DNA from: Chryseobacterium artocarpi
GTDB lineage: Bacteria; Bacteroidota; Bacteroidia; Flavobacteriales; Weeksellaceae
Assembly (NCBI RefSeq): GCF_001684975.1
Contig: NZ_MAYH01000045.1
Location: 1 to 64,000 of the forward strand
DNA length: 64,000 bases
Reading direction: 5' to 3'
Part shown: positions 36,342 to 44,679 of the stretch, in pieces
Numbering within the stretch: the first letter of the stretch is position 1
Layout of the letters: each line of letters begins with the position of its first letter
Translations under genes and position numbers: made by a program
The notes under the pieces: model-generated
Databases searched by the model: none
The model's input: only the letters and a program-made list of their open reading frames with translations
Told to the model about the DNA's origin: nothing

Positions 36342-37667
36342 ATGAAAATAGTTGTTTTAGGAGGAGGAGAAAGCGGATGTGGAGCTGCTTATTTGGCTAA
36401 AAAGAAAGGTCTGGAAGTATTTCTTTCAGATAAAGGAGCCATTAAAGATAACTATAAGCAGTTTCTTACCGAAAATGGAATTGAATTTGAAGAAGGGAAC
36501 CACGATGAAGAAAGGATTTTAAATGCCGATTGGATCGTAAAAAGCCCGGGAATTCCGAAAAAGGCAGAGATCATCCACAAAATTCATGAAAAAGGAATAA
36601 GACTTTCCTCTGAAATTGAATTCGCTTCTGAATTTACAGACGCAAAGATCATCGCCATCACTGGAAGCAACGGAAAAACAACCACAACTTCCCTGATCTA
36701 CTACATCCTGAAAAATGACGGATTAAATGTAGGCTTAGGTGGAAACATAGGATATAGCTTTGCAAAGCAGGTTGCAGACGAAAACCATGAATATTATGTA
36801 TTGGAAGTAAGTTCTTTCCAGCTAGATGATATTCAGAATTTCAGACCATATATTTCCTTATTGTTGAACCTGTCCCAGGATCACCTGGATCAGTACAACT
36901 ACAACTATGAGGAATATGCTTTAGCGAAATTCAGAATTACTGAAAATCAGGAAAATGATAATTTCTTTATCTATAACAAAGATGATGAAATGAGTAAGAA
37001 CCTTCTTGAAAAGCTAGAAATAAAAGCAAAAATGATCCCTTTCTCTACAAAAGAGAAGCTGGAAGAAGGAGGTTTTGTAAATGATGATCAGATTGTAGTA
37101 AAAATGAAGGACGATTTCTCAATGAAAGTTGAAGAATTATCACTCCTTGGAAATCATAATGTTGCCAATAGTTTGGCGGCTTCTATTGCTGGTAAGATAT
37201 TAAAAATCAATAATGAAAGCATAAGACATTCATTAATGACATTCCAGGCAGTAGAACACAGATTGGAATTCGTAACTGAAACTGATGGAGTAAAGTACAT
37301 CAATGACAGTAAAGCAACCAATGTAAATGCTACTTACTACGCGTTGGAAAGCATGAAAACTCCAACCGTATGGATTGTTGGCGGACTAGACAAAGGAAAC
37401 GACTATACCGAAATTGAGGACTTAGTTAAAAGAAAAGTAAAGGCAATTGTTTGCCTTGGAATTGATAACAAGAAGATCATTGATTTCTTTAAAGATAAAA
37501 AAGAATTCATCTATGATACTTCAAGTATGGAAGAAGCCGTGAAAATATCAAAATCACTGGCTAAAAACGGAGACACTGTTCTTCTGTCACCATGTTGTGC
37601 AAGTTTTGATTTATTCAAAAGCTATGAAGACAGAGGACGTCAGTTTAAAGAACAAGTATTAAAATAA
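36342..37667 (+). CDS. murD: UDP-MurNAc-alanine:D-glutamate ligase MurD
   Basis: A 441-residue ligase adding D-glutamate to UDP-MurNAc-L-Ala. The N-terminal Rossmann motif is 'VVLGGGESGCGAA', the ATP loop 'ITGSNGKTTTTSLI', 'LNLSQDHLDQY' the metal/lysine region, and 'YINDSKATNVNAT' the family signature. Length is normal. The short gap before it holds a small hairpin (AAAGATT / AATCTTT). Confidence 0.96.
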   Translation: MKIVVLGGGESGCGAAYLAKKKGLEVFLSDKGAIKDNYKQFLTENGIEFEEGNHDEERILNADWIVKSPGIPKKAEIIHKIHEKGIRLSSEIEFASEFTDAKIIAITGSNGKTTTTSLIYYILKNDGLNVGLGGNIGYSFAKQVADENHEYYVLEVSSFQLDDIQNFRPYISLLLNLSQDHLDQYNYNYEEYALAKFRITENQENDNFFIYNKDDEMSKNLLEKLEIKAKMIPFSTKEKLEEGGFVNDDQIVVKMKDDFSMKVEELSLLGNHNVANSLAASIAGKILKINNESIRHSLMTFQAVEHRLEFVTETDGVKYINDSKATNVNATYYALESMKTPTVWIVGGLDKGNDYTEIEDLVKRKVKAIVCLGIDNKKIIDFFKDKKEFIYDTSSMEEAVKISKSLAKNGDTVLLSPCCASFDLFKSYEDRGRQFKEQVLK

Positions 37668-37735
37668 ATGTAAAGTATTAATGTATTAAGTATTATCAAC
37701 AATACATTTTACATCAATACAAGAATACAAATATT
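37668..37735. repeat. Degenerate AATGTATTA repeat patch before ftsW
   Basis: The whole murD-ftsW gap is made of direct and inverted versions of ATGTAAA / AATGTATT / AATACATTTTACAT, able to fold on itself. Confidence 0.45.
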
Positions 37736-38974
37736 ATGGACGAGCAGAATACAGAAAGCAGATTTGAATTTCTAAAGGGCGATAAAGTACTTTGGATGGT
37801 CATTCTTGTGATCTCCATTTTCTCTATTTTCCCAGTTTACTCTGCTAGTTCAAACCTGGAATATATCGTTAATAACGGAACCACTACAGGTCACGTTATC
37901 AAGCATATGTTCTTCGTAGTCTTAGGTTTAGCAATCATGAGACTCGTTGGAACCATAAAATACGAATACATCGGAAAACTCAGCAGTATATTGCTCGGGC
38001 TGATGATCGTTTTATTGATCGTTACCATGTTTACCGGACAAACCATTGATGGAGCCAGTGCTTCCCGATGGCTTAAAATACCGGGAACACCGATCTCGTT
38101 CCAGCCATCATCATTTGCATTTTTGATGCTGATTATCTACCTGTGTAGATATTTAACAAAAAAAATAACGAGAGAAAGACTCCCGATTGAGAATATCATG
38201 TATATTTTCGGTCCTATTCTTCTTGTTTTTGTATTAGTAGCAAAAGATAACGGTTCCACTGCATTAATGATTCTAATGGTTTCTGTGATCGTTCTTGTGA
38301 TAGGACAACTTCACTGGAAATACATTGCAGGGTTCATTTCAGCATCATTTGTAGCCATCGTGTTCTTCCTGTTGATTGCTTTGAATACCAATATGATTGG
38401 CGGAAACCGTGTTCATACATGGATGAGCCGTATTGAAACCTTTACATCAAGCAAAGCCAAATCAGCAGATACCGACGACGAAAGCGTAAAAGCTAAAAAT
38501 TATCAGGTAATGCAGGCAAAAGCAGCCATCGTACACGGTGGAATTACCGGAATGGGACCAGGAAAAAGTGCATTAAAACAAATGCTCCCACAATCTGCTT
38601 CCGACTTTATCTTCGCTGTAATCGTAGAAGAATATGGAGTAATAGGAGCAGCATTCCTGATCAGTCTCTATCTCATTATGATGATACGGATTGTAATGAT
38701 CGCCAGTAAAATGCCAGCCTTCTTCGGATCGTTGCTCGTGCTCAGTCTTGGGGTGATGATCTTCATACAGCTTTCGGTAAACATTGCCGTAGCCGTCAAT
38801 CTGATCCCGGTAACAGGACAGCCATTACCACTGATCAGTTATGGAGGAACCTCAATGTTGGTAACCTACTTACAGTTAGGAATTATCTTAAATATAAGTT
38901 CCAGAATTCAGATTTACGATGAAGAAGGAATGGGCAAAAAACAAAGCATAGCAGAAATAAACGATATCGCATAA
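37736..38974 (+). CDS. ftsW: Septal peptidoglycan polymerase FtsW
   Basis: A 412-residue SEDS-family protein with about ten membrane segments. Typical motifs are 'QPSSFAFLMLIIYL' and, near the end, 'NLIPVTGQPLPLISYGGTSML'. It polymerises glycan strands with FtsI at the septum. Residues ~225-265 form a charged loop ('SKAKSADTDDESVKAKNYQ'), usual for the large extracytoplasmic loop. Confidence 0.95.
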   Translation: MDEQNTESRFEFLKGDKVLWMVILVISIFSIFPVYSASSNLEYIVNNGTTTGHVIKHMFFVVLGLAIMRLVGTIKYEYIGKLSSILLGLMIVLLIVTMFTGQTIDGASASRWLKIPGTPISFQPSSFAFLMLIIYLCRYLTKKITRERLPIENIMYIFGPILLVFVLVAKDNGSTALMILMVSVIVLVIGQLHWKYIAGFISASFVAIVFFLLIALNTNMIGGNRVHTWMSRIETFTSSKAKSADTDDESVKAKNYQVMQAKAAIVHGGITGMGPGKSALKQMLPQSASDFIFAVIVEEYGVIGAAFLISLYLIMMIRIVMIASKMPAFFGSLLVLSLGVMIFIQLSVNIAVAVNLIPVTGQPLPLISYGGTSMLVTYLQLGIILNISSRIQIYDEEGMGKKQSIAEINDIA

Positions 38975-38980
38975 ACCAAA

Positions 38981-39027
38981 GAGTCCCAAAGGGACGATTT
39001 AACAAAAAAATCGGACGCAGTCCTATT
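38981..39027. repeat. GAGTCCC double-hairpin element before murG
   Basis: GAGTCCCAAAGGGACGATTT, then a spacer and GGACgcaGTCC followed by TATT. It is nearly identical in order and spacing to 33504-33549, and ends 7 nt before the murG start. Confidence 0.65.
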
Positions 39028-39034
39028 ATATAAA

Positions 39035-40138
39035 ATGAACAAAAAACTAAAAGTAATACTATCAGGCGGAGGAACAGGAGGACACATCTTCCCTGCAATC
39101 GCCATCGCAGACGAAATCAAAAAAAGGTTTCCTGATACAGAATTTTTGTTCATTGGAGCCAACGGAAAAATGGAAATGGAAAAAGTTCCGCAGGCAGGCT
39201 ACAAAATAGAAGGAATTGATATCGCAGGAATCGACAGAGGAAATCTATTATCCAATTTAGGACTTCCTTTCAAGATTATCAAAAGTTTAAGCAGATCAAA
39301 AGCTATTATTAAAGAGTTTAAGCCAGACGTTGCAATTGGAACAGGAGGCTTCGCAAGTGGTCCTGCTTTATATGAAGCAACCAAACAAGGTGTGCCGGTT
39401 TTTATTCAGGAACAAAATGCTCATGCAGGAGTTACCAATAAAATATTAAGTAAAGCTGCTAAAGCTATATTTACCGCCTATCCAAAAGTAGCAGGTTTTC
39501 CTGTAGAAAAGATAAAGTTTCTAGGAAACCCTATTCGTTCAACGATTATTTCCGGAATGATGGAAACTGCTCAGGCAAAAGAAAAAATGGGATTAAATAA
39601 AGATAAACTTACCATTTTATCAGTAGGTGGATCTTTGGGCTCCAGAACATTAAATAATGCATGGAAGTCTCATTTAAAGGAAATTGTAAGCAAAGATTAT
39701 CAGCTGATCTGGCAAACAGGAAAGCTTGATTATAAAGATATCATAGAAGAAACAAAAGATATTGACTCCCGAAATATTCAGATCCTTGAATTTATCAAAG
39801 ACATGGAACTTGCATATTCCGCAGCAGATATCATCGTTTCAAGAGCCGGAGCCATCGCCATTTCAGAGCTGGCAGTAGCACAAAAACCGGTATTATTGGT
39901 TCCCTTCCCTTTTGCAGCAGAAGATCACCAAACTAAAAACGCCATGAATCTGGTTGAAAAAAATGCAGCAAGAATGGTAAAAGACTCTGAAATGCAGGAA
40001 AAATTCTGGAGTACCCTATCAGAAATCTGCGAAAATGAAAATGTAAGAAAAGAAATGTCTGACAATCTGAAATATTTCGCTAAGCCAAATGCAACAAAAG
40101 AGATTGTAGATGAGATATTTAAAGTGATTAATAGATAA
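39035..40138 (+). CDS. murG: UDP-GlcNAc:lipid I transferase MurG
   Basis: A 367-residue glycosyltransferase making lipid II. The N-terminal glycine-rich loop is 'LSGGGTGGHIFPAIAIA', followed by 'GTGGFASGPAL', 'QEQNAHAGVTNK' and the donor-site region 'DIIVSRAGAIAISEL'. Length is normal. Confidence 0.96.
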   Translation: MNKKLKVILSGGGTGGHIFPAIAIADEIKKRFPDTEFLFIGANGKMEMEKVPQAGYKIEGIDIAGIDRGNLLSNLGLPFKIIKSLSRSKAIIKEFKPDVAIGTGGFASGPALYEATKQGVPVFIQEQNAHAGVTNKILSKAAKAIFTAYPKVAGFPVEKIKFLGNPIRSTIISGMMETAQAKEKMGLNKDKLTILSVGGSLGSRTLNNAWKSHLKEIVSKDYQLIWQTGKLDYKDIIEETKDIDSRNIQILEFIKDMELAYSAADIIVSRAGAIAISELAVAQKPVLLVPFPFAAEDHQTKNAMNLVEKNAARMVKDSEMQEKFWSTLSEICENENVRKEMSDNLKYFAKPNATKEIVDEIFKVINR

Positions 40139-40145
40139 ATAAAAA

Positions 40146-41504
40146 ATGAATAATTTAGAAACATATCAAAACTTTTACTTCGTTGGAATCGGAGGTATTG
40201 GAATGAGTGCATTAGCACGCTATTTCAATGCGTCCGGAAAAAAAGTATTAGGTTACGATAAAACCAATACCAAGCTTACTCAAAATCTGATGAAGGAAGG
40301 AATCGATATTGTTTTCGAAGACCTTATTGATGAAAGGATCACTTCCCTTCAAAAAGAAGATACATTAGTAATTTATACCCCGGCAATTAAAACACTTGGA
40401 ATTTTAGATTACTTCAATCAAAATCACTTTGAGGTTTTAAAACGTGCAAAAGTTTTAGGATTAATTACAGAAAATACAGACTGTATCGCCATAGCAGGAA
40501 CCCACGGAAAAACGACAACGTCAACTCTGGTTTCTCATCTGTGCAAAGAAGCAGACCTGCCATTCTCATGCTTTTTAGGAGGTATTTCCGAGAATTTTAA
40601 ATCAAACTTCTTGTATAATGGTTCTAAGTATTCAGTAGTGGAAGCAGATGAATATGACAGAAGCTTCTTGAACCTGTCTCCGGATTGGGCGGTAGTCACT
40701 TCTACTGATGCAGACCACCTGGATATTTATGGAGATAAAAGCCATATTGAAGAAGGTTTCAGACAATTTGCAGCTCTGGTACCGGAAGACAAGCAGCTGT
40801 TTGTAAGAAAAGGAGTAGAAATCGGAAGAGGACATAAAACTTACGCAGTAAATGAAAAAGCAGATTACTACTCAGATAACCTGAGAATGGATCATGATAA
40901 AATTTATTTTGACTTCCATACATCTACAGAAACAATAAAAGATTTTGTTTGGGAAATTCCGGGAATACATAATGTAGAAAATGCTACGGTAGCGCTGGCT
41001 ATTTTGCATAATTTGGGCGCAGATTTTGATACGCTGAAAAAAGCAATTGCCAATTTTAAAGGAATTAAAAGAAGATATACCAAACATATCTACGAAAACG
41101 GGAAAATTTATATTGATGACTATGCTCACCATCCGACAGAAATCAATGCGGTAATGAGCTCTATTAAAACATTTTATCCGGATAAAAAATTATTGGTTGT
41201 ATTTCAGCCACATCTGTTCAGCAGAACAAGAGATTTTGTGGATGGGTTTGCAGAAAGCTTAAGCAATGCTGATGAATTGATCTTATTGGATATCTATCCC
41301 GCAAGAGAACTTCAGGAAAACTTTGAAGGAGTTACTTCAAGCTGGTTATTGGAAAAAGTAACATTAGATAAAAAAGAAGTATCGAATTTATCTGATGCTT
41401 TTGAAAAAATAAAAGAAAAAGATTTTGATATCCTTCTTACAGTAGGTGCAGGAAACATAGATACACTGTACGATCCAATCTGTGAGTGGGTTGCAAAAAT
41501 TTAG
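40146..41504 (+). CDS. murC: UDP-MurNAc:L-alanine ligase MurC
   Basis: A 452-residue ligase that starts the stem peptide. 'FVGIGGIGMSALARYF' is the N-terminal nucleotide motif, 'IAGTHGKTTTSTLV' the ATP loop, and 'YIDDYAHHPTEI' the C-terminal signature. It lies 7 bases after murG. The downstream gap contains the repeat-flanked GxxExxY gene. Confidence 0.96.
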   Translation: MNNLETYQNFYFVGIGGIGMSALARYFNASGKKVLGYDKTNTKLTQNLMKEGIDIVFEDLIDERITSLQKEDTLVIYTPAIKTLGILDYFNQNHFEVLKRAKVLGLITENTDCIAIAGTHGKTTTSTLVSHLCKEADLPFSCFLGGISENFKSNFLYNGSKYSVVEADEYDRSFLNLSPDWAVVTSTDADHLDIYGDKSHIEEGFRQFAALVPEDKQLFVRKGVEIGRGHKTYAVNEKADYYSDNLRMDHDKIYFDFHTSTETIKDFVWEIPGIHNVENATVALAILHNLGADFDTLKKAIANFKGIKRRYTKHIYENGKIYIDDYAHHPTEINAVMSSIKTFYPDKKLLVVFQPHLFSRTRDFVDGFAESLSNADELILLDIYPARELQENFEGVTSSWLLEKVTLDKKEVSNLSDAFEKIKEKDFDILLTVGAGNIDTLYDPICEWVAKI

Positions 41505-41508
41505 TATA

Positions 41509-41663
41509 AACGCAGTGATGCAAAGAAAGTTTAAAAAGTAAAATATTTTTTGGACGCAAAGGCGTTTCACTCAGCAAAGAAAATGAGTTAACAGAAATTT
41601 CTGTAAAAAGAGATGCATTAATAATAAAATTGTAAAATTACAGCCTTCGCTGAGTGAAACGCC
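41509..41663. repeat. Inverted-repeat element (GGCGTTTCACTCAGC)
   Basis: A perfect 15-bp inverted repeat: GGCGTTTCACTCAGC at 41561-41575 and its complement at 41649-41663, 73 bases apart. AACGCA...GCAAAG lies about 50 bases upstream of the left arm. The same left half, with the same spacing, recurs at 59444-59509. CTTTGCGCC at 42118-42126, after the GxxExxY gene, is complementary to the outer GCGCAAAG-type part, so the gene lies inside the element. Confidence 0.7.
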
Positions 41664-41724
41664 CTCGCGAACGAAAAAAATAAAGATCCTTTGTGATCAT
41701 AGCGTTAAAATAAAAACACAATGT

Positions 41725-42102
41725 ATGAGAGAAAATGAAATTTCAGGTATTGTTTTCGATGCCGGAATTAAAATACATCGTGCGCTGGGGATAGGACTTT
41801 ATGAAAATGTATATGAAGAATGCTTAGTCTATGAATTAAAGAGAAGAGGCTTAAATGTAGAATATCAGAAAAACATTGATATTCAATATGAAGAATTAAA
41901 CATTTCTAAAGCGTTCAGAGTAGATTTATTAATTGAAAACAAAGTAATAATTGAAATAAAAGCAGTTCAGGAAATTAATGATTATCATTTCTTCCAGCTC
42001 TTAAATTATTTGAGAATAACAAATTTAAAATTAGGAATGATTTTAAACTTCCATTCAACGTTATTCAAAAATGGAGTAAAACGGGTTGTAAATAAATTAT
42101 AA
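41725..42102 (+). CDS. GxxExxY protein (PD-(D/E)XK superfamily)
   Basis: A 125-residue protein with the name-giving motif GLYENVY (residues ~21-27) and a likely nuclease core: Asp in 'FRVDLLIENK', ExK in 'VIIEIKAVQE', followed by 'DYHFFQLLNYLRITNLKLGMILNF'. It belongs to the GxxExxY family (PDDEXK_3-like). Function is unproven. It sits between murC and ftsQ, where no such gene belongs, and is framed by an inverted-repeat element, which suggests arrival by insertion. Confidence 0.88.
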   Translation: MRENEISGIVFDAGIKIHRALGIGLYENVYEECLVYELKRRGLNVEYQKNIDIQYEELNISKAFRVDLLIENKVIIEIKAVQEINDYHFFQLLNYLRITNLKLGMILNFHSTLFKNGVKRVVNKL

Positions 42103-42146
42103 AGGAGAATAAAAATACTTTGCGCCTATAGTTTTTAAAGAAAAAT

Positions 42147-43124
42147 ATGAAAAATAAGTACAGAATATTAAAAATTGTTATCACCGTAATTATCCTGGGA
42201 TTGTTACTGAGTTTCTCGTTGAAGAGATTCAGCCGCCAGAAGATTACAGACAATAATATTTCTGTAAAAATGAATGAAAAAACTCCGGTTTACTTTGTTG
42301 ATGAAAAAGACATCAGAAATATTGTAAAAAAAGAAAATCCATCGGGAACAGTAGGAGATCTTAATATCCCTGCATTAGAGAAAAAGATTAATTTACTTCC
42401 TGCTGTAGATAGTGCCAATGTCTATCTGAACCTAAACGGTAAACTAAACCTGGATATCAAACAGAGGGTTCCAATTTTTAGGCTCAATAAAGATGGAAAA
42501 GACTTTTATGTAGATGAAAAAGGAGTTGAATTCCCAATTTCAAAAACCTATTCCCATCCTTGTATGTTGGTAACAGGTAATGTAAAACCGGATGAGTATG
42601 AGAAACTGGCAGAATTAGTTGGAAAAATCGACAAAGATGATTTCAGTAAAAAATTCTTCATCGGAATCTCAAAAAACAAAGACAGCTATAATCTTCTGAC
42701 AAGCGAAGGAAATTACAGAGTAGAAATAGGAGATTTGGATAATATTGACTTTAAGGTAAAAGGATTTAAAACCTTTGTGGAAAAATACCTGGTCTATCAG
42801 GATCCACAAAAATACAGCATGGTATCGGTAAAATATCAGAACCAGATTGTAACGACCTTAAACCCTTATTTCAAGGAAAATGATAGTATCCTGAAAGCTG
42901 GTAAACTAGAAATGGCAAAAGCACCTGCGCTGGCAGCAACTGCAAAAAAGCCTGAAGTAAAACCAAAGGCAACTGAAGTAAAAAAAACAAGCTCGACTTC
43001 CATAAAACCGAAAGAAAGTACAAAACCAAAAACACAACAAAAGGAAACTAAAAAACCTGAAAAAAAATCAACGGTGCCGGCACAGTCTAAACCAAAGCCG
43101 AAAACCAAGGTAAAAATAGAGTAA
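42147..43124 (+). CDS. ftsQ: Division protein FtsQ
   Basis: A 325-residue bitopic protein: a short cytoplasmic part, one membrane helix (about 8-28), then POTRA and beta domains ('TPVYFVDEKDIRNIVKKENP...LEKKINLLPAVDSANVYLNLNGKLNLDIKQRVPIFRL'). It links FtsL and FtsI-FtsW to the divisome. Residues ~250-325 are an unusual Lys/Pro/Thr/Ala-rich tail ('KPEVKPKATEVKKTSSTSIK'), predicted to be disordered in the periplasm. Confidence 0.9.
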   Translation: MKNKYRILKIVITVIILGLLLSFSLKRFSRQKITDNNISVKMNEKTPVYFVDEKDIRNIVKKENPSGTVGDLNIPALEKKINLLPAVDSANVYLNLNGKLNLDIKQRVPIFRLNKDGKDFYVDEKGVEFPISKTYSHPCMLVTGNVKPDEYEKLAELVGKIDKDDFSKKFFIGISKNKDSYNLLTSEGNYRVEIGDLDNIDFKVKGFKTFVEKYLVYQDPQKYSMVSVKYQNQIVTTLNPYFKENDSILKAGKLEMAKAPALAATAKKPEVKPKATEVKKTSSTSIKPKESTKPKTQQKETKKPEKKSTVPAQSKPKPKTKVKIE

Positions 43125-43131
43125 AAGACAA

Positions 43132-43174
43132 CCTCAAAAGGACAAATTAACACAAAAGCAGGATATAATCCTGA
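43132..43174. repeat. Degenerate GAGTCCC-type element before ftsA
   Basis: The order is the same as the elements before murE and murG: an AAAGGAC-AAATTAA half followed by GCAGGATataATCCTGAT, ending at the ftsA start. The first hairpin is decayed. Confidence 0.4.
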
Positions 43175-43176
43175 TC

Positions 43177-44595
43177 ATGGAAAAAGTAGAAAAAAATCAA
43201 ATCGATATAAAAATGGAAAATCAAGAGTATTCAGTAGGTCTGGACATCGGGACAACAAAGATAGTCGCGATTGTCGGAAGAAGGAATGCACACGGGAAAA
43301 TAGAAGTTCTCGGTGTAGGAAAAGCTAAAAGTCTTGGTGTTCATAAAGGTATTGTGAATAATATCTCACAAACAATTAATTCAATCAAGGCTGCAGTATC
43401 CGAAGCACAATCCAGTGCTGGGGTTCCTATCCGCAAAGTAACGGTAGGTATTGCAGGAAAACACATCCGTTCTCTGCAGCACTCCGATTATATTATGCGT
43501 GAACATCCGGATAAATTCATCACAGATGATGACATTGAAGCATTAAAAGATCAGGTCAAGAAGCTGGTTATGCTTCCTGGAGAAGAAATTATCCATGTAC
43601 TTCCACAAGAATATAAAGTAGATTCCGAGGGGGAAATTCAGGAACCCGTAGGAATGCACGGTAAACGTTTAGAAGCTAATTTCCACGTGGTAGTGGGACA
43701 GATGGGAAGCATCCGAAACATTGCAAGATGTGTTCGTGAAGCCGGATTGGAAATGGAAGCCCTTACACTGGAACCATTAGCCTCTTCAGAAGCCGTTCTT
43801 ACCAAAGAAGAAAAAGAAGCCGGAGTAGCAATCGTAGATATTGGTGGTGGTACCACAGATATTGCTATATTTAAAGATAATATCATCCGTCATACCTGTG
43901 TAATCCCTTATGGGGGCGGAATTATTACCGAAGATATCAAAGAAGGATGCTCAATTATTGAAAAACACGCTGAACAATTGAAAGTAAAATTCGGTTCAGC
44001 TGTTCCCGAATTGGAAAAAGACAGTACTTTTGTAACAATTCCTGGGCTTCATGGGCGACCAGACAAAGAAATTTCATTAAAAACCCTTGCACAAATCATC
44101 AATGCAAGAGTAGAGGAAATTTTGGAAATGGTAAACACAGAACTGAAGGCATACGGAGCTTTTGAGCAAAAGAAAAAACTGATTGCCGGAATCGTTCTGA
44201 CAGGAGGTGGTTCAAACTTAAAGCACCTTCGTCAGCTTGCCAATTATACAACAGGTTTTGACAGTAGAATCGGTTTTGCAAACGAATATATTGCCAACGA
44301 TAAAAATCAGTATCTGAAAGGTCCTGAATTTGCTACATCCATTGGGTTACTAATGGAAAGTTTGAAGATCAGAGACAAAAAACAGACTGTTGATGACATC
44401 GAAGAGACTGTAAAAGAACAAACTAAGCCTGAAGCAGCTCCTGTACAGGCTGAAACAGTTCAGCCAGTTCAACAGGCAGTTCCCGTTCAGGAACAACTTG
44501 TTGCAGATGAAAAACAGGAAATTAGAAAAGCGAAACTGACCTTTGGACAGTCGCTTATGGAAAAAGTAAAAAAATTCTTTGAAGAAGTAGAGTAG
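43177..44595 (+). CDS. ftsA: Division protein FtsA
   Basis: A 472-residue actin-like ATPase that tethers FtsZ to the membrane. 'VGLDIGTTKIVAIVG' is the phosphate-1 loop, 'VAIVDIGGGTTDIAIF' phosphate-2, and 'GIVLTGGGSNLKHL' the adenosine motif. The C-terminal 'FGQSLMEKVKKFFEEVE' is an amphipathic membrane-binding helix after a Gln/Pro-rich linker. An alternative ATG at 43213 would remove 12 residues. Confidence 0.95.
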   Translation: MEKVEKNQIDIKMENQEYSVGLDIGTTKIVAIVGRRNAHGKIEVLGVGKAKSLGVHKGIVNNISQTINSIKAAVSEAQSSAGVPIRKVTVGIAGKHIRSLQHSDYIMREHPDKFITDDDIEALKDQVKKLVMLPGEEIIHVLPQEYKVDSEGEIQEPVGMHGKRLEANFHVVVGQMGSIRNIARCVREAGLEMEALTLEPLASSEAVLTKEEKEAGVAIVDIGGGTTDIAIFKDNIIRHTCVIPYGGGIITEDIKEGCSIIEKHAEQLKVKFGSAVPELEKDSTFVTIPGLHGRPDKEISLKTLAQIINARVEEILEMVNTELKAYGAFEQKKKLIAGIVLTGGGSNLKHLRQLANYTTGFDSRIGFANEYIANDKNQYLKGPEFATSIGLLMESLKIRDKKQTVDDIEETVKEQTKPEAAPVQAETVQPVQQAVPVQEQLVADEKQEIRKAKLTFGQSLMEKVKKFFEEVE

Positions 44596-44597
44596 AT

Positions 44598-44668
44598 TAT
44601 AAGTGATAAATGATAAGCGATAAACGATCTTTTCCTTATCAATTATCAGAAATCAATTATCATTATTA
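44598..44668. repeat. Degenerate GATAAATGATAA repeat patch before ftsZ
   Basis: Direct copies of TGATAA(A/G) on the left and inverted copies TTATCA on the right fill the ftsA-ftsZ gap and can fold into a long imperfect hairpin. Confidence 0.5.
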
Positions 44669-44679
44669 AAAGTATAGTT

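Noticed and set aside
41388..41570. 60-codon minus-strand frame at the murC end
   Set aside because: It is antisense to the murC 3' end and runs into the repeat element; no support.
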